In this document: piece after piece, positions 35,134 to 43,575 of the stretch
How positions within the stretch are numbered: position 1 is the stretch's first letter
How the letters are laid out: every line of letters begins with the position of its first letter
Source of the DNA: an uncultured Eubacteriales bacterium
GTDB taxonomy: Bacteria; Bacillota; Clostridia; Oscillospirales; Acutalibacteraceae
Direction: 5' to 3'
Assembly: GCA_934643185.1 (NCBI GenBank)
Contig: CAKUBN010000002.1
Location: forward strand, 21,607-85,606
Length of the DNA stretch: 64,000 nucleotides
Translations under genes and position numbers: made by a program
The notes under the pieces: model-generated
Told to the model about the DNA's origin: nothing
Seen by the model: only the letters and a program-made list of their open reading frames with translations
The model's database searches: none

Positions 35134-35601
35134 TCATCCGGCTTTTTTACAATGATTGATGAGCAAAAAGAGCAGAACGGTCAAAAAGAACCCGGTCGAA
35201 AAGCCCGCGGTGTCGATCCATACATCGGAAACGAGCGAGCCGCGGCCGGAGAAAATCTGGATGGTCTCGTCCGTGACGGCGCACAGCATGCCGATGAGCG
35301 GGAAATCGAGCAAATTGCGGCCGTGTTGAAAATTTTTGCCGGTTTTATCGCGCTGCAGGCCGAGCAGAAGGGAAAACTCCACGCCCAAAAGGCCGTATTC
35401 CGAAAAATGTGCCGCCTTGCGCAGCAGAAATTCGCTGATCTCCGTGTGCAGAAGCTGCTCCAGCCACGCTTTTAAAGAGCCGCTCATGCCGCCGGAGACC
35501 GCGCGGCTCTGCATGGAGTTGCCCCAGATGAACGCGAGCGTGAGCAAAATGAGGATGCCGAGCACCCAACGCACGCGGGTATTGTGTGTTGCTTTTTTCA
35601 T
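35134..35601 (-). CDS. VanZ family protein
   Basis: A 155-residue membrane protein with four hydrophobic helices. VanZ landmarks are FIWGNSMQS after helix 1, RKAAHFSEYGLLGVEF, and DETIQIFSGRGSLVSDVWID near the C-terminus. VanZ homologues have been linked to low-level glycopeptide (teicoplanin) tolerance, but most family members have no known function and no other van gene is near. The start at 35601 is set by AAAGGAG five bases upstream; an earlier in-frame start adds 23 unconserved residues. Confidence 0.85.
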   Translation of the reverse strand: MKKATHNTRVRWVLGILILLTLAFIWGNSMQSRAVSGGMSGSLKAWLEQLLHTEISEFLLRKAAHFSEYGLLGVEFSLLLGLQRDKTGKNFQHGRNLLDFPLIGMLCAVTDETIQIFSGRGSLVSDVWIDTAGFSTGFFLTVLLFLLINHCKKAG

Positions 35602-35712
35602 GCGGGCTCCTTTATCATAAGATATTTTCTCCATTTTACCACGCATGCGCCGGTTTCTCAATGCCGTCACAGAAATTTAATTTTTATAAGATATGAAAGC
35701 GCCTTTGACTGC

Positions 35713-35741
35713 TTGCGGCGGTGCGGGGGATATGCTATACT
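35713..35741 (+). promoter_or_regulatory. Extended -10 promoter of the lipoprotein/two-component operon
   Basis: TTGCGG (35713-35718), 17-base spacer and TATACT (35736-35741) preceded by TGC, about 50 bases before the lipoprotein start. Confidence 0.6.
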
Positions 35742-35792
35742 TATATTGATATTGTAAATTCATGTTGTGAATTTGCGCAGGAGGTGACGGCG

Positions 35793-37142
35793 ATGCGCGG
35801 AAAACTGAAAAAATTTTTAGCGGCGGCGCTCGCCGCACTTTTGACGCTTTCTTTTTCGGGGTGCAGCGAGCTGACGGGCCTTGACGCGCAGACACTGATG
35901 TCTCCGCCGAAAACGACGGCGGACAGAGAGGCGATATACGCCCTGATGGGCGGCAGCGTGGGCGACGTGACGCTGGTTTACCCGAAATACGGCGATTACC
36001 GCTCGGCGATCATCTCGCGCGATTTGGACGGATGCGGCACCTCGGAGGTCGTGAGCTTCTGCGCAAACGGCGACACGGGCGGCACGCGGCTTGAGTTTTT
36101 CAAAAAGAACGAAGACGGCGCATGGAGCTCCATGGCGCGGTTCACCTCGGCGGCGACGCAGGTGGACAAGGTGCTTTTCGGCGATCTGACGGGCGACGGC
36201 ATGGACGAGATCATCGTGGGGTGGGGCGACCCGCTCACGGCGACGGCGAGCGTTTCGGTCTATTATATGGATGGGGACACGATCCGCGAGTTTTCCATGA
36301 CGACGGTCTCGTACAGCGAAATGCTGCTGACGGATTTTGACAACGACAACATCAAAGAGCTGTTTGTTCTGCAGGCGGCGCAGACAAGCGGCGAAGAGAT
36401 CACTGCGCTTGGCGGATTATACCGCTTTGACGGCGACCAGCCGTATGTTTCTAAGACCGTGCCGCTCGACGCGGCCGTGACGCGCTACACCTCTGTGAGC
36501 TTTTCGCAGGTGAACTCCTGGCGGCGCGCAGCGGTGCTGGACGGCGTGAAGGCGGACGGACGCATGCTGACGCAGGTCATCGGGTATGACGAAGCGTCCG
36601 ATCGGCTCATTTCGCCGCTCTCAAACGAAGAAAACGCGACGGATCGGCCGACGGCGGCCGCGGCCGTTTCGCGCGATGTGAATAACGATGGTATTGTGGA
36701 GATCCCCACAGCGGTGCTGACGATAAACGGCAGCGAAACGACGGCGGATTCCACCGGGTATGTCATCACGTGGAACACGTATAGCTTACAGGACAACACG
36801 TTGACGCCGGTGTGCGCGAGTATTTTGAATACGGCGGAAAACTACAACCTGTTTTTGCCGAGCAGCGAGGATAACTACGGCTGCCAAAATGACACCGTGA
36901 CCCGCACAGCGACATTCTTTACGTATACGCAGATCGGCTTTAACGGCAATTACCTCGGCCGGGAGGACAAGTTCTCCATTCGGGTATATACGGAGGAAGA
37001 CTGGGCGGAAAAAGAACAGGATGACGAAGATATTCTGTTGAGCAGCTCCGCCGGGCGCGTGTATGTGCTGCGCATTTTGGACGATTCCATGGCGGAAAGC
37101 GACGAAAAAACGCTGCAAAGCGGATTTGAAGTGCTGGAATAA
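35793..37142 (+). CDS. Lipoprotein with FG-GAP/VCBS-like repeats
   Basis: 449 residues. The start at 35793 follows a near-perfect AGGAGGTGA site; an upstream in-frame ATG would place 24 residues before the signal peptide. The signal peptide ends in the lipobox SFSGC (cysteine about residue 24). The mature part holds calcium-binding-like D-x-D/N-x-D loops typical of FG-GAP blades: DLTGDGMDEIIVG, DFDNDNIKELFV and DVNNDGIVEIPT. It is followed 39 bases later by a response regulator, so it may serve as an extracellular partner of the two-component system (inference). Confidence 0.8.
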   Translation: MRGKLKKFLAAALAALLTLSFSGCSELTGLDAQTLMSPPKTTADREAIYALMGGSVGDVTLVYPKYGDYRSAIISRDLDGCGTSEVVSFCANGDTGGTRLEFFKKNEDGAWSSMARFTSAATQVDKVLFGDLTGDGMDEIIVGWGDPLTATASVSVYYMDGDTIREFSMTTVSYSEMLLTDFDNDNIKELFVLQAAQTSGEEITALGGLYRFDGDQPYVSKTVPLDAAVTRYTSVSFSQVNSWRRAAVLDGVKADGRMLTQVIGYDEASDRLISPLSNEENATDRPTAAAAVSRDVNNDGIVEIPTAVLTINGSETTADSTGYVITWNTYSLQDNTLTPVCASILNTAENYNLFLPSSEDNYGCQNDTVTRTATFFTYTQIGFNGNYLGREDKFSIRVYTEEDWAEKEQDDEDILLSSSAGRVYVLRILDDSMAESDEKTLQSGFEVLE

Positions 37143-37181
37143 ATATAGACTGAAAATGGGGGACAGAAAGGGGAAACGAAC

Positions 37182-37886
37182 ATGAAAAAGATATTGGTGG
37201 CAGAGGACGAACAGAATATCCGCGAGTTTGTGGTCATCAATTTAAAGCGCGCGGGGTACGACTGCGTGGAAGCCGCAAGCGGTGAGGAAGCCTTGCGCGT
37301 GTACGAGCAGGCTGGCGGCGATTTTGACGTGGCCGTGCTGGACATCATGATGCCCGGCAGTCTGGACGGCCTTGCTGTATGTAAGGAATTAAGACAGAAA
37401 AACGCGACCATCGGCATCATCATGCTGACGGCGAAAACGCAGGAAATGGACAAGGTGACGGGCCTGATGATGGGCGCGGACGATTATGTGACGAAGCCGT
37501 TCAGCCCCTCTGAGCTCGTGGCGCGCGTGGACGCCGTTTACCGCCGTGTGGCACAGTTTACGAGAGCCGCAGAGCCGAATTTCTCCGAAGAGCTGCGCTC
37601 CGGCCGCTTCGTGCTGAACCTGCGCAACCGCTCATTCACAAAAGACGGCAACCCCGTGGAGCTGACACAGGTGGAGTTTCAGATTATGGAATACTTCATC
37701 TCAAATGCTGGTAAGGCGTTAAAACGCTCCGAAATTCTAAAGCACGTCTGGGGCAGCGGATATGTCGGTGAGGAAAAAATCGTAGACGTGAATATTCGCA
37801 GGTTGAGAATGAAGATCGAAGACGAGCCCTCGAACCCGAGACATGTTGTCACCGTGTGGGGCATCGGCTATCGGTGGGATAAGTAA
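37182..37886 (+). CDS. Response regulator, OmpR/PhoB family
   Basis: 234 residues. Receiver domain with the acidic pocket EDE at residues 8-10, phospho-acceptor D54 (VLDIMMPG), T83 and K105 (TKPFS). The C-terminal winged helix of the OmpR type contains NPVELTQVEFQIMEYF and VDVNIRRLRMKIEDEPSNPRHVVTVWGIGYRW (only ends quoted as landmarks: VDVNIRRLR and TVWGIGYRW). The cognate kinase lies 276 bases downstream, an unusually large gap filled by a hairpin repeat element. Confidence 0.96.
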   Translation: MKKILVAEDEQNIREFVVINLKRAGYDCVEAASGEEALRVYEQAGGDFDVAVLDIMMPGSLDGLAVCKELRQKNATIGIIMLTAKTQEMDKVTGLMMGADDYVTKPFSPSELVARVDAVYRRVAQFTRAAEPNFSEELRSGRFVLNLRNRSFTKDGNPVELTQVEFQIMEYFISNAGKALKRSEILKHVWGSGYVGEEKIVDVNIRRLRMKIEDEPSNPRHVVTVWGIGYRWDK

Positions 37887-37905
37887 TCAAAAGGTTGCGT
37901 GAAAG

Positions 37906-38105
37906 CAAACGAATGAAGTCTTTGATTAAACTTTCTTCAGAAAGTTTATGGGGTCTCGGGGCAAGGCCCTGAGGCGTCGTCTGCAGACGACGAAATCTTT
38001 TTGCCTAATAAAAAACTAGGAAAGTAGGTTCAACAGTCCGGTGGACTGTTGTACAGCAGAAAACCCAGTTGCATGGGTTTTCTGATGACTTGCAGGGCAA
38101 GTCAT
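37906..38105 (+). repeat. Hairpin-array repeat, copy A
   Basis: Seven units in order. H1 AAACTTTC/GAAAGTTT (37928-37947). H2 37955-37973 (CTCGGGGC with GGCCCTGAG, one G-T). H3 CGTCGTC-TGCA-GACGACG (37975-37992). Linker with ACTAGGAAAGTAGG (38015-38028). H5 CAACAGTCC-GGT-GGACTGTTG (38031-38051). H6 AGAAAACCCA-GTTGCA-TGGGTTTTCT (38058-38083). H7 ATGACTTGC-AGG-GCAAGTCAT (38085-38105). A head segment AACGAATGAAGTCTTTGAT precedes H1. The same order recurs in copies B and C with different stem sequences. It lies between the response regulator and its kinase. Confidence 0.85.
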
Positions 38106-38162
38106 TCAAAATGATAAAAATAGGCTATTCCACAAAAAGAAGCACAGAAAGGAGGAAAGCGC

Positions 38163-39653
38163 GTGTTCAAAAAAGGTATCGCAAGACGCTGGCTGTTTAA
38201 CAGCCTCGGTGTGATGATTTTATTATTTACAGCCTGTATTGCGGCGCTTTCTTTCGTTGTGCAGAGCTATGCCTATAACGGCATCCAAATGACGCTCATC
38301 GGTCGCAGCGACGAGCTGCCCACCGTGCTTTCCGGCAGCATGAAAACCGTAAGCGAGTTTAACGCTGCAGCCAGAAGCTACACCGAAAATTTCCCGGATA
38401 AAGACCTCATGGAGGTCATGGCGGTCTCGCGTTCGGGCAGCATTTTGTCTACCTCCTCCGGCTTTGCGCCGGACCAAAACCAGAGCAAGCCCGATTTTGA
38501 AAGTGCCTTGCACAGCGAAAACGGGTACGGCTATTGGATCGGCAAGCTCGCGAGCGGCGAGAAGGTCATGGCCGTCTCGCGCGTGGCGCGCGGCGCAAAC
38601 GGCGCGGTGCTCGGCGCGGTGCGGTACATCGTCTCTATGGAGCGCGCAGACCGGCAGATTACGTATGTCGTGCTGGTTTTGATCGGCATCGGTGTGCTCA
38701 TTTTGGTGCTCGTCACGCTTTCGGGCATCTATTTTGTGCGGTCTATTATCACGCCCATTCGGGAACTCAATGCTACAGCGGAAAAAATCGCAAAGGGCGA
38801 TTTTGACGTGCGCGTCAAGAAAGAGAAGGACGACGAGCTCGGCGCACTGTGCGACTCCATCAACGACATGGCGGCAGAGCTTGGCACAGCGGAAAAAATG
38901 AAAAACGACTTCATTTCCTCTGTTTCGCACGAGCTGCGCACGCCGCTGACGGCTATCAAGGGTTGGGCGGAAACGCTGCAAACAGGCGGCATCGGCCGCG
39001 AAACGTATGATAAGGGCATGAATGTCATCGTGCGCGAGGCAGAACGCCTTTCCGGCATGGTGGAGGAGCTTCTGGATTTCTCCCGCATGCAAAGCGGCAG
39101 AATGCGGCTGATCCTCAAGAAAATCGATCTTTTGGCGGAGCTCGATGAGGCCGTGTACATGTTCACCGACCGCGCGCGAACGGAGCATAAAAACCTCATT
39201 TACGATGAGGAGGACACGATGCTTTCGCCGATTTTGGGCGATGTGAATCGCCTGCGGCAGGTGTTCATCAACGTCATCGACAACGCTTTGAAATACACGA
39301 ATCCCGGTGGTACGGTGCGTGTTTCCGCGTATGAGGACGACGGGTTTATCCGCGTCATCATTAAGGACAGTGGCTGCGGCATCCCGGCGGAGCATCTGCC
39401 AAACGTCAAAAAGAAGTTCTACAAAGCAAACCAAAACGTGCGCGGCAACGGCATTGGCCTCGCCGTCGCAAATGAGATCATGGAGCTGCACTCCGGCTCG
39501 CTTGATGTTGACAGCGAAGAAGGCATGGGTACCACGGTCATCATCACGATACCGACCATGAAAAAGCTTGAGATGAATCCCGAGCTTTCCAATACAACGC
39601 AGATTCCCACCGCCACCGCGCAGGTGCAGGTCGTGGAGAGAAAACAGGATTAA
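38163..39653 (+). CDS. Sensor histidine kinase
   Basis: 496 residues. Membrane helix at about 14-34, an extracellular sensor domain of about 130 residues, a second helix at about 168-191, HAMP linker (SIITPIRELNATAEKIAKGD), HisKA domain with H256 in SSVSHELRTPLTAIKG, and a HATPase domain with the N-box NVIDNALKYT and GNGIGLAVANEI. The GTG start has AAAGGAGG upstream. Partner of the response regulator upstream. PhoR/ResE-like in layout; the signal is unknown. Confidence 0.95.
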   Translation: MFKKGIARRWLFNSLGVMILLFTACIAALSFVVQSYAYNGIQMTLIGRSDELPTVLSGSMKTVSEFNAAARSYTENFPDKDLMEVMAVSRSGSILSTSSGFAPDQNQSKPDFESALHSENGYGYWIGKLASGEKVMAVSRVARGANGAVLGAVRYIVSMERADRQITYVVLVLIGIGVLILVLVTLSGIYFVRSIITPIRELNATAEKIAKGDFDVRVKKEKDDELGALCDSINDMAAELGTAEKMKNDFISSVSHELRTPLTAIKGWAETLQTGGIGRETYDKGMNVIVREAERLSGMVEELLDFSRMQSGRMRLILKKIDLLAELDEAVYMFTDRARTEHKNLIYDEEDTMLSPILGDVNRLRQVFINVIDNALKYTNPGGTVRVSAYEDDGFIRVIIKDSGCGIPAEHLPNVKKKFYKANQNVRGNGIGLAVANEIMELHSGSLDVDSEEGMGTTVIITIPTMKKLEMNPELSNTTQIPTATAQVQVVERKQD

Positions 39654-39681
39654 ATATTGTTTATAAGCAAAAGGAGAAAGA

Positions 39682-40617
39682 ATGGCAAAACGCGTAACAT
39701 CTATCGGCGGGCAGGCCTTGCTTGAGGGCATTTTGATGGTTGGCCCGAAGAAAAACGTAGCGGCTTTTTGTGACGAAGCCGGAAATATTACAACGGAGGA
39801 GGTTTCCACGCCGTCGCTGCGCGAAAAATACCCCATTTTGAAAAAGCCGTTTATACGCGGCGTGTTCTCTATGGTGGATACCCTGCGCCTCGGTATGAAG
39901 GCGCTGACGCTTTCGGCGGATAAAGTGGGCGGCGAGGAAGAGGAAGAGCCCTCGAAATTTGAAAAGTGGCTCGAAAAGAAATTCGGAGACAAGGTGATGA
40001 ATGCGGTCGTCGCCGTGGGCGGTGTGCTGGGCGTGGCGCTTGCGGTGCTGCTGTTCTTCTTTTTGCCGGCGGTGCTCTTTAACGGGCTGATGATGCTCAC
40101 GGGCGACGGCATCAGTGGTTGGCGTTCGGTGTTTGAGGGCCTTTTACGTATCGTCATTTTTGTACTGTACATTGTTGTCATCTCTAAAATGCCGGAGATT
40201 GACCGCACATTCCGCTACCACGGCGCGGAGCACAAGACGATTTTCTGCTATGAAAACGACCTGCCGCTCACCGTGGAAAATGTGCGGAAACAGAAGCGTT
40301 TTCACCCGCGCTGCGGCTCCAGCTTTATGATCTTAATGCTTTTGCTCGGCATTATCATCGGCTTTTTCATTCCGTTTTCCAATCCGTTTTTGCGCACATT
40401 TTGTAAGCTTCTGTGCCTGCCGATCGTCGTCAGCATCGGGTATGAGCTTATCAAGCTCTGCGGCAAATATGATAACGTACTGACGCGCATCATTGCGGCG
40501 CCGGGCCTGTGGTTTCAGCGCCTGACCGTAAAGGAGCCGACCGACAAGATGATGGAGGCCGCCATCGCGGCGATGAAAGCGGTCATCCCGGAAAACGGCG
40601 AGGATATTATCCGATGA
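39682..40617 (+). CDS. DUF1385 family membrane protein
   Basis: 311 residues. Family landmarks: SIGGQALLEGILMVGP at residues 7-22, FRYHGAEHKTIFCYEN in the middle, and FHPRCGSSFM before a helix pair. About four transmembrane helices. Function unknown; the family (YqhQ) is widespread in Firmicutes and is typically next to prmC, as here (four-base overlap). Confidence 0.92.
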   Translation: MAKRVTSIGGQALLEGILMVGPKKNVAAFCDEAGNITTEEVSTPSLREKYPILKKPFIRGVFSMVDTLRLGMKALTLSADKVGGEEEEEPSKFEKWLEKKFGDKVMNAVVAVGGVLGVALAVLLFFFLPAVLFNGLMMLTGDGISGWRSVFEGLLRIVIFVLYIVVISKMPEIDRTFRYHGAEHKTIFCYENDLPLTVENVRKQKRFHPRCGSSFMILMLLLGIIIGFFIPFSNPFLRTFCKLLCLPIVVSIGYELIKLCGKYDNVLTRIIAAPGLWFQRLTVKEPTDKMMEAAIAAMKAVIPENGEDIIR

Positions 40618-41459
40618 CGCTGCAGGAGTTATATCGCGCGGCGAAAGCGGAGCTTGAACCCGTCACGGAGGACCCGGCGTTTGAAGCTGCGTGCCTTTTG
40701 GAGCATTTTTGCGGCGCAAACCGCACAGAATTGCTTTTGCACGGGGACAAAATAGCCGAACCGGAAGCGGAGGAAAAGCTTTTGTCCGCGCTCGAAAAGC
40801 GCAAGACGGGCGAGCCGCTGCAATATCTCATCGGTGAGTGGGATTTTATGAGCCTGACGCTTTCCTGTGGGGAGGGCGTTTTGATCCCGCGCGAGGACAC
40901 TGCTGTTTTGGTGGAAGCGGTGTGCAGGCGGCTGCCGAAGACCGAGAATCCGCCGAAAGGGCTTGACCTTTGCGCCGGCACAGGCGCGGTGGGGCTTTCC
41001 ATCGCGAAAGAAGCACACGCCGAAGTGACGGAAGTGGAGCTGTACGACAGCGCATTCAACTATTTAAACGAGAATTTGGCGCGTTACCCGGAGCTGCCGG
41101 TGACGGCGGTAAAGGGCGACATGTTGGATAAAGCGTTTGCGGAGACGCTGCCGGATGGGTTCGATTTCATCGCGTCGAACCCGCCGTATATTGAGACAAG
41201 CGAGCTACCGCTTTTGCAGCGCGAAGTGCAGAAAGAGCCGAAAACGGCGTTGGACGGCGGCGCGGACGGCCTCATCTTCTACCGCGCGATCTGCGATATT
41301 TGGGCGAAAAAATTGCACCCGAACGGCGTGCTCGCCGTGGAAATCGGTGAGACGCAGGGGCAGGCGATAAAGGTGCTGTTTGAAGCCGCCGGCCTGCGCG
41401 ATGTGCGGATTCACAAGGATTTGGGCGCGCTCGACAGGGCGGTTTCGGGAGTTAAGTGA
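40614..41459 (+). CDS. prmC: Peptide chain release factor N(5)-glutamine methyltransferase
   Basis: PrmC methylates the GGQ glutamine of release factors RF1 and RF2. The 281-residue protein has the N-terminal helical domain, a SAM-binding motif GLDLCAGTGAVGLSIA and the catalytic NPPY in FIASNPPYIETSE. The ATG at 40614 overlaps the DUF1385 stop, which decides the start against a 35-codon upstream extension. Its usual partner prfA is not adjacent here. Confidence 0.95.
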   Translation: MTLQELYRAAKAELEPVTEDPAFEAACLLEHFCGANRTELLLHGDKIAEPEAEEKLLSALEKRKTGEPLQYLIGEWDFMSLTLSCGEGVLIPREDTAVLVEAVCRRLPKTENPPKGLDLCAGTGAVGLSIAKEAHAEVTEVELYDSAFNYLNENLARYPELPVTAVKGDMLDKAFAETLPDGFDFIASNPPYIETSELPLLQREVQKEPKTALDGGADGLIFYRAICDIWAKKLHPNGVLAVEIGETQGQAIKVLFEAAGLRDVRIHKDLGALDRAVSGVK

Positions 41460-41473
41460 GACGATTTTAGTTT

Positions 41474-41665
41474 AAAGGCGGCTTTTGCCGCCTTTTAGGA
41501 AACCCATACGACTGGGTTTCCTACGGTTTGAACGTCCCCCGGACGTTCAAACCTACCTTCCTAGTCTTTGAGGAGGCAAAAAGATTTCGTCGTTTGCGAA
41601 CGACGACTCAGGGCGCTGCCCTGAGAACCTGCAAGCTTTTGAAAAAGCTTGAGCAAAACTTTTAA
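41474..41665 (-). repeat. Hairpin-array repeat, copy B (reversed)
   Basis: The same element read on the minus strand. In plus coordinates: H7 AAAGGCGGC-TTTT-GCCGCCTTT (41474-41495); H6 AGGAAACCCA-TACGAC-TGGGTTTCCT (41497-41522); H5 GGTTTGAACGTCC-CCC-GGACGTTCAAACC (41525-41553, 13-base arms); conserved linker CCTACCTTCCTAGT (41552-41565); H3 CGTCGTT-TGCG-AACGACG (41588-41605); H2 CTCAGGGC-GCT-GCCCTGAG (41607-41625); H1 CAAGCTTT-TGAA-AAAGCTTG (41632-41651). H7 starts 14 bases after the prmC stop and probably serves as its terminator (TTTT follows). Confidence 0.85.
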
Positions 41666-41717
41666 CCATGGTCTTCTTTAGCTATGCAATAATTTTATCC
41701 GAAAGGAAGTTTTTCAA

Positions 41718-42008
41718 ATGGTAAAGCATGTTTTAATGATCAAGCTCAAGGACAATTCCAAGGAGCAGTGCGAAAAGCTGCGCGATCTTTTTATGACGAT
41801 GAAGGGCCGCGTGCCGCAGGCACTTGACGTGGAAGCCGGTGCGGATTTCCTCCACTCCGAGCGCTCCTTTGACGTCTGCCTGACCGTTACGCTCGAGAGC
41901 CCTGAGGCGCTCGAAGAATACCAGAAAGACCCGTACCACTGCAACACGGTGAAGACCTATGTTGCGACAGTTCGCGAAAAGGCGGTTGCGGTCGATTACA
42001 TCGTTTGA
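41718..42008 (+). CDS. Dabb family (stress-responsive alpha-beta barrel) protein
   Basis: A 96-residue single-domain protein. VKHVLMIKLKDNS at the start, LTVTLESPEALEEYQKDPYH in the middle and a short C-terminal strand are typical of the Dabb/ferredoxin-like fold. Family members form dimers and include stress proteins and enzymes; no function can be assigned. The ATG has AAAGGAAG upstream. It lies between two copies of the hairpin repeat region and has its own terminator. Confidence 0.85.
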   Translation: MVKHVLMIKLKDNSKEQCEKLRDLFMTMKGRVPQALDVEAGADFLHSERSFDVCLTVTLESPEALEEYQKDPYHCNTVKTYVATVREKAVAVDYIV

Positions 42009-42023
42009 TTGAACAAAATTCAC

Positions 42024-42060
42024 GCGGCGCTGTGCGGCTTTTGCATGGCGCTGCTTTTTT
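42024..42060 (+). terminator. Intrinsic terminator after the Dabb gene
   Basis: GCGGCGCTGTGC pairs fully (three G-U pairs) with GCATGGCGCTGC around a 7-base loop, followed by T6. Confidence 0.85.
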
Positions 42061-42155
42061 ACACGGCTTGTTGCTGAAGTCGAAACCGCGCCAAATTAGC
42101 CAAAAAAGAATAGGAAAATTCGGCGTTTACACCCCTCAAAAACGACATATGGGTA

Positions 42156-42184
42156 TTGAATTGCAACATTTTATCCGATATAAT
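42156..42184 (+). promoter_or_regulatory. Promoter of the tandem MATE operon
   Basis: TTGAAT (42156-42161), 17-base spacer and a perfect TATAAT (42179-42184). Confidence 0.75.
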
Positions 42185-42218
42185 GATAGCTAAAGTGTCT
42201 TTTGAAGGGAGCTATTTT

Positions 42219-43568
42219 GTGGTTCGCAATATGACGAAGGGCAGCCCGGTAAAGCTTTTGTTGGCATTTGCACTGCCTTTGCTCGTTGCCAATGTGTTTC
42301 AGCAGTTATACTCTGTGGCGGATGCCATGGTGCTCGGCCGCGGTGTAGGCGTCAATGCGCTTGCGGCGGCGGGTTCCACGGGTTCGGTACATTTCTTTAT
42401 TTTTGGTTTCATCAACGGTTTGACGCACGGGTATTCCATTTTGATTTCGCAACGCTTCGGCGCAGGCGACGAAAGCGACATGCGCCGCACGGTGATGAAC
42501 GCGGGCTACCTCGGCTTTATGAGCGCTGCGGTCATCACGGCGTTAAGTCTCATTTTCTCGCGTCCGCTCATGACACTGATGGGTACGCCGACCGATATTT
42601 TTGACGACGCACTTTTGTACATCCGCATTATTTTCATCGGCATTTTTACGACGGTGTTTTACAACACGCTTTCCAGCATTCTGCGCGCGCTCGGCGACAG
42701 CATGTCGCCGCTCATCATCATTCTCATCAGCTCGGCGGTAAACATCGGGCTGGATGTTTTGTTCGTCATGACGTTCCAGTGGGGCGTGGCGGGCGCTGCG
42801 TGGGCGACCGTTTTGGCGCAGCTGCTTTCCGGCTTAATGTGCCTTTTCGTGCTGTGCCGCATGCCGGTGCTGCGCTTTAAGGCGGGCGAAAAGCGCATGG
42901 ATAAAACGATCATTTTCAGCCTTTTAAAGCTCGGCCTGCCGGTCGGGTTCATGAATTCCATTACGGCCATCGGCGGCATGACGCTGCAGGGTGTTGTGAA
43001 CAGCTTTGGCTCCACAACGGTGGCAGCGTACACGGCGGGCTCAAAGATCGTCGGCCTTGCGGAGCAGCCGGGCAGCATCATCGGTCTTTCTCTCGGCACA
43101 TATGTCGGGCAGAACCTCGGTGCGGGGCGCGTTGACCGCATCAAAATGGGTGTGCGCCGCGGCATTTTGATGGTGCTCATCGTCGATTTCTTCATCGGCG
43201 GCGCAATGATTCTGTTCGGTCGCCAGCTGACGGCGGTGTTCGTCTCCGGCGTGGAGCAGACGGTCATCGAAGCTTCGTATCCGTATTTGCTGTGCGGCGG
43301 TGCGATGATGTGGGTGCTGGGTTTGCTGTTCGTCTACCGCTTTTCCCTGCAAAGTCTCGGCGACACGGTGGTGCCGATGCTCTCCGGCGCGCTGGAGCTA
43401 ATTCTGCGCATTTCCGTTGTGCTCGTGCTCTCTAAAGTGTTCAATCTGGGCTTTCTTTCCATCTGCATTGCAGAGGTCTCCGCGTGGTTCGGCGCGGCGG
43501 CGCTGCTGTGCGTGACATATTACATTCGTATTCACAAATTGCCGGAAAAACTTTCGGCGAAATCATGA
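42219..43568 (+). CDS. MATE family efflux transporter (first of tandem pair)
   Basis: 449 residues, 12 helices. The GTG at 42219 follows GAAGGGA by eight bases and puts the conserved NMTKGSPVKLLLAFALPLL at the N-terminus. VFQQLYSVADAMVLGRGVG and YVGQNLGAGRVDRIK mark the two halves. It shares the N-terminal NMTKGSP motif with the next gene, which starts seven bases after its stop, so the two likely arose by duplication and are made together. Confidence 0.92.
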   Translation: MVRNMTKGSPVKLLLAFALPLLVANVFQQLYSVADAMVLGRGVGVNALAAAGSTGSVHFFIFGFINGLTHGYSILISQRFGAGDESDMRRTVMNAGYLGFMSAAVITALSLIFSRPLMTLMGTPTDIFDDALLYIRIIFIGIFTTVFYNTLSSILRALGDSMSPLIIILISSAVNIGLDVLFVMTFQWGVAGAAWATVLAQLLSGLMCLFVLCRMPVLRFKAGEKRMDKTIIFSLLKLGLPVGFMNSITAIGGMTLQGVVNSFGSTTVAAYTAGSKIVGLAEQPGSIIGLSLGTYVGQNLGAGRVDRIKMGVRRGILMVLIVDFFIGGAMILFGRQLTAVFVSGVEQTVIEASYPYLLCGGAMMWVLGLLFVYRFSLQSLGDTVVPMLSGALELILRISVVLVLSKVFNLGFLSICIAEVSAWFGAAALLCVTYYIRIHKLPEKLSAKS

Positions 43569-43575
43569 GGAGTTT

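Noticed and set aside
38223..40208. 661-codon open frame antisense to the histidine kinase and DUF1385 genes
   Set aside because: It spans two well-supported genes on the other strand and has no recognisable domain.
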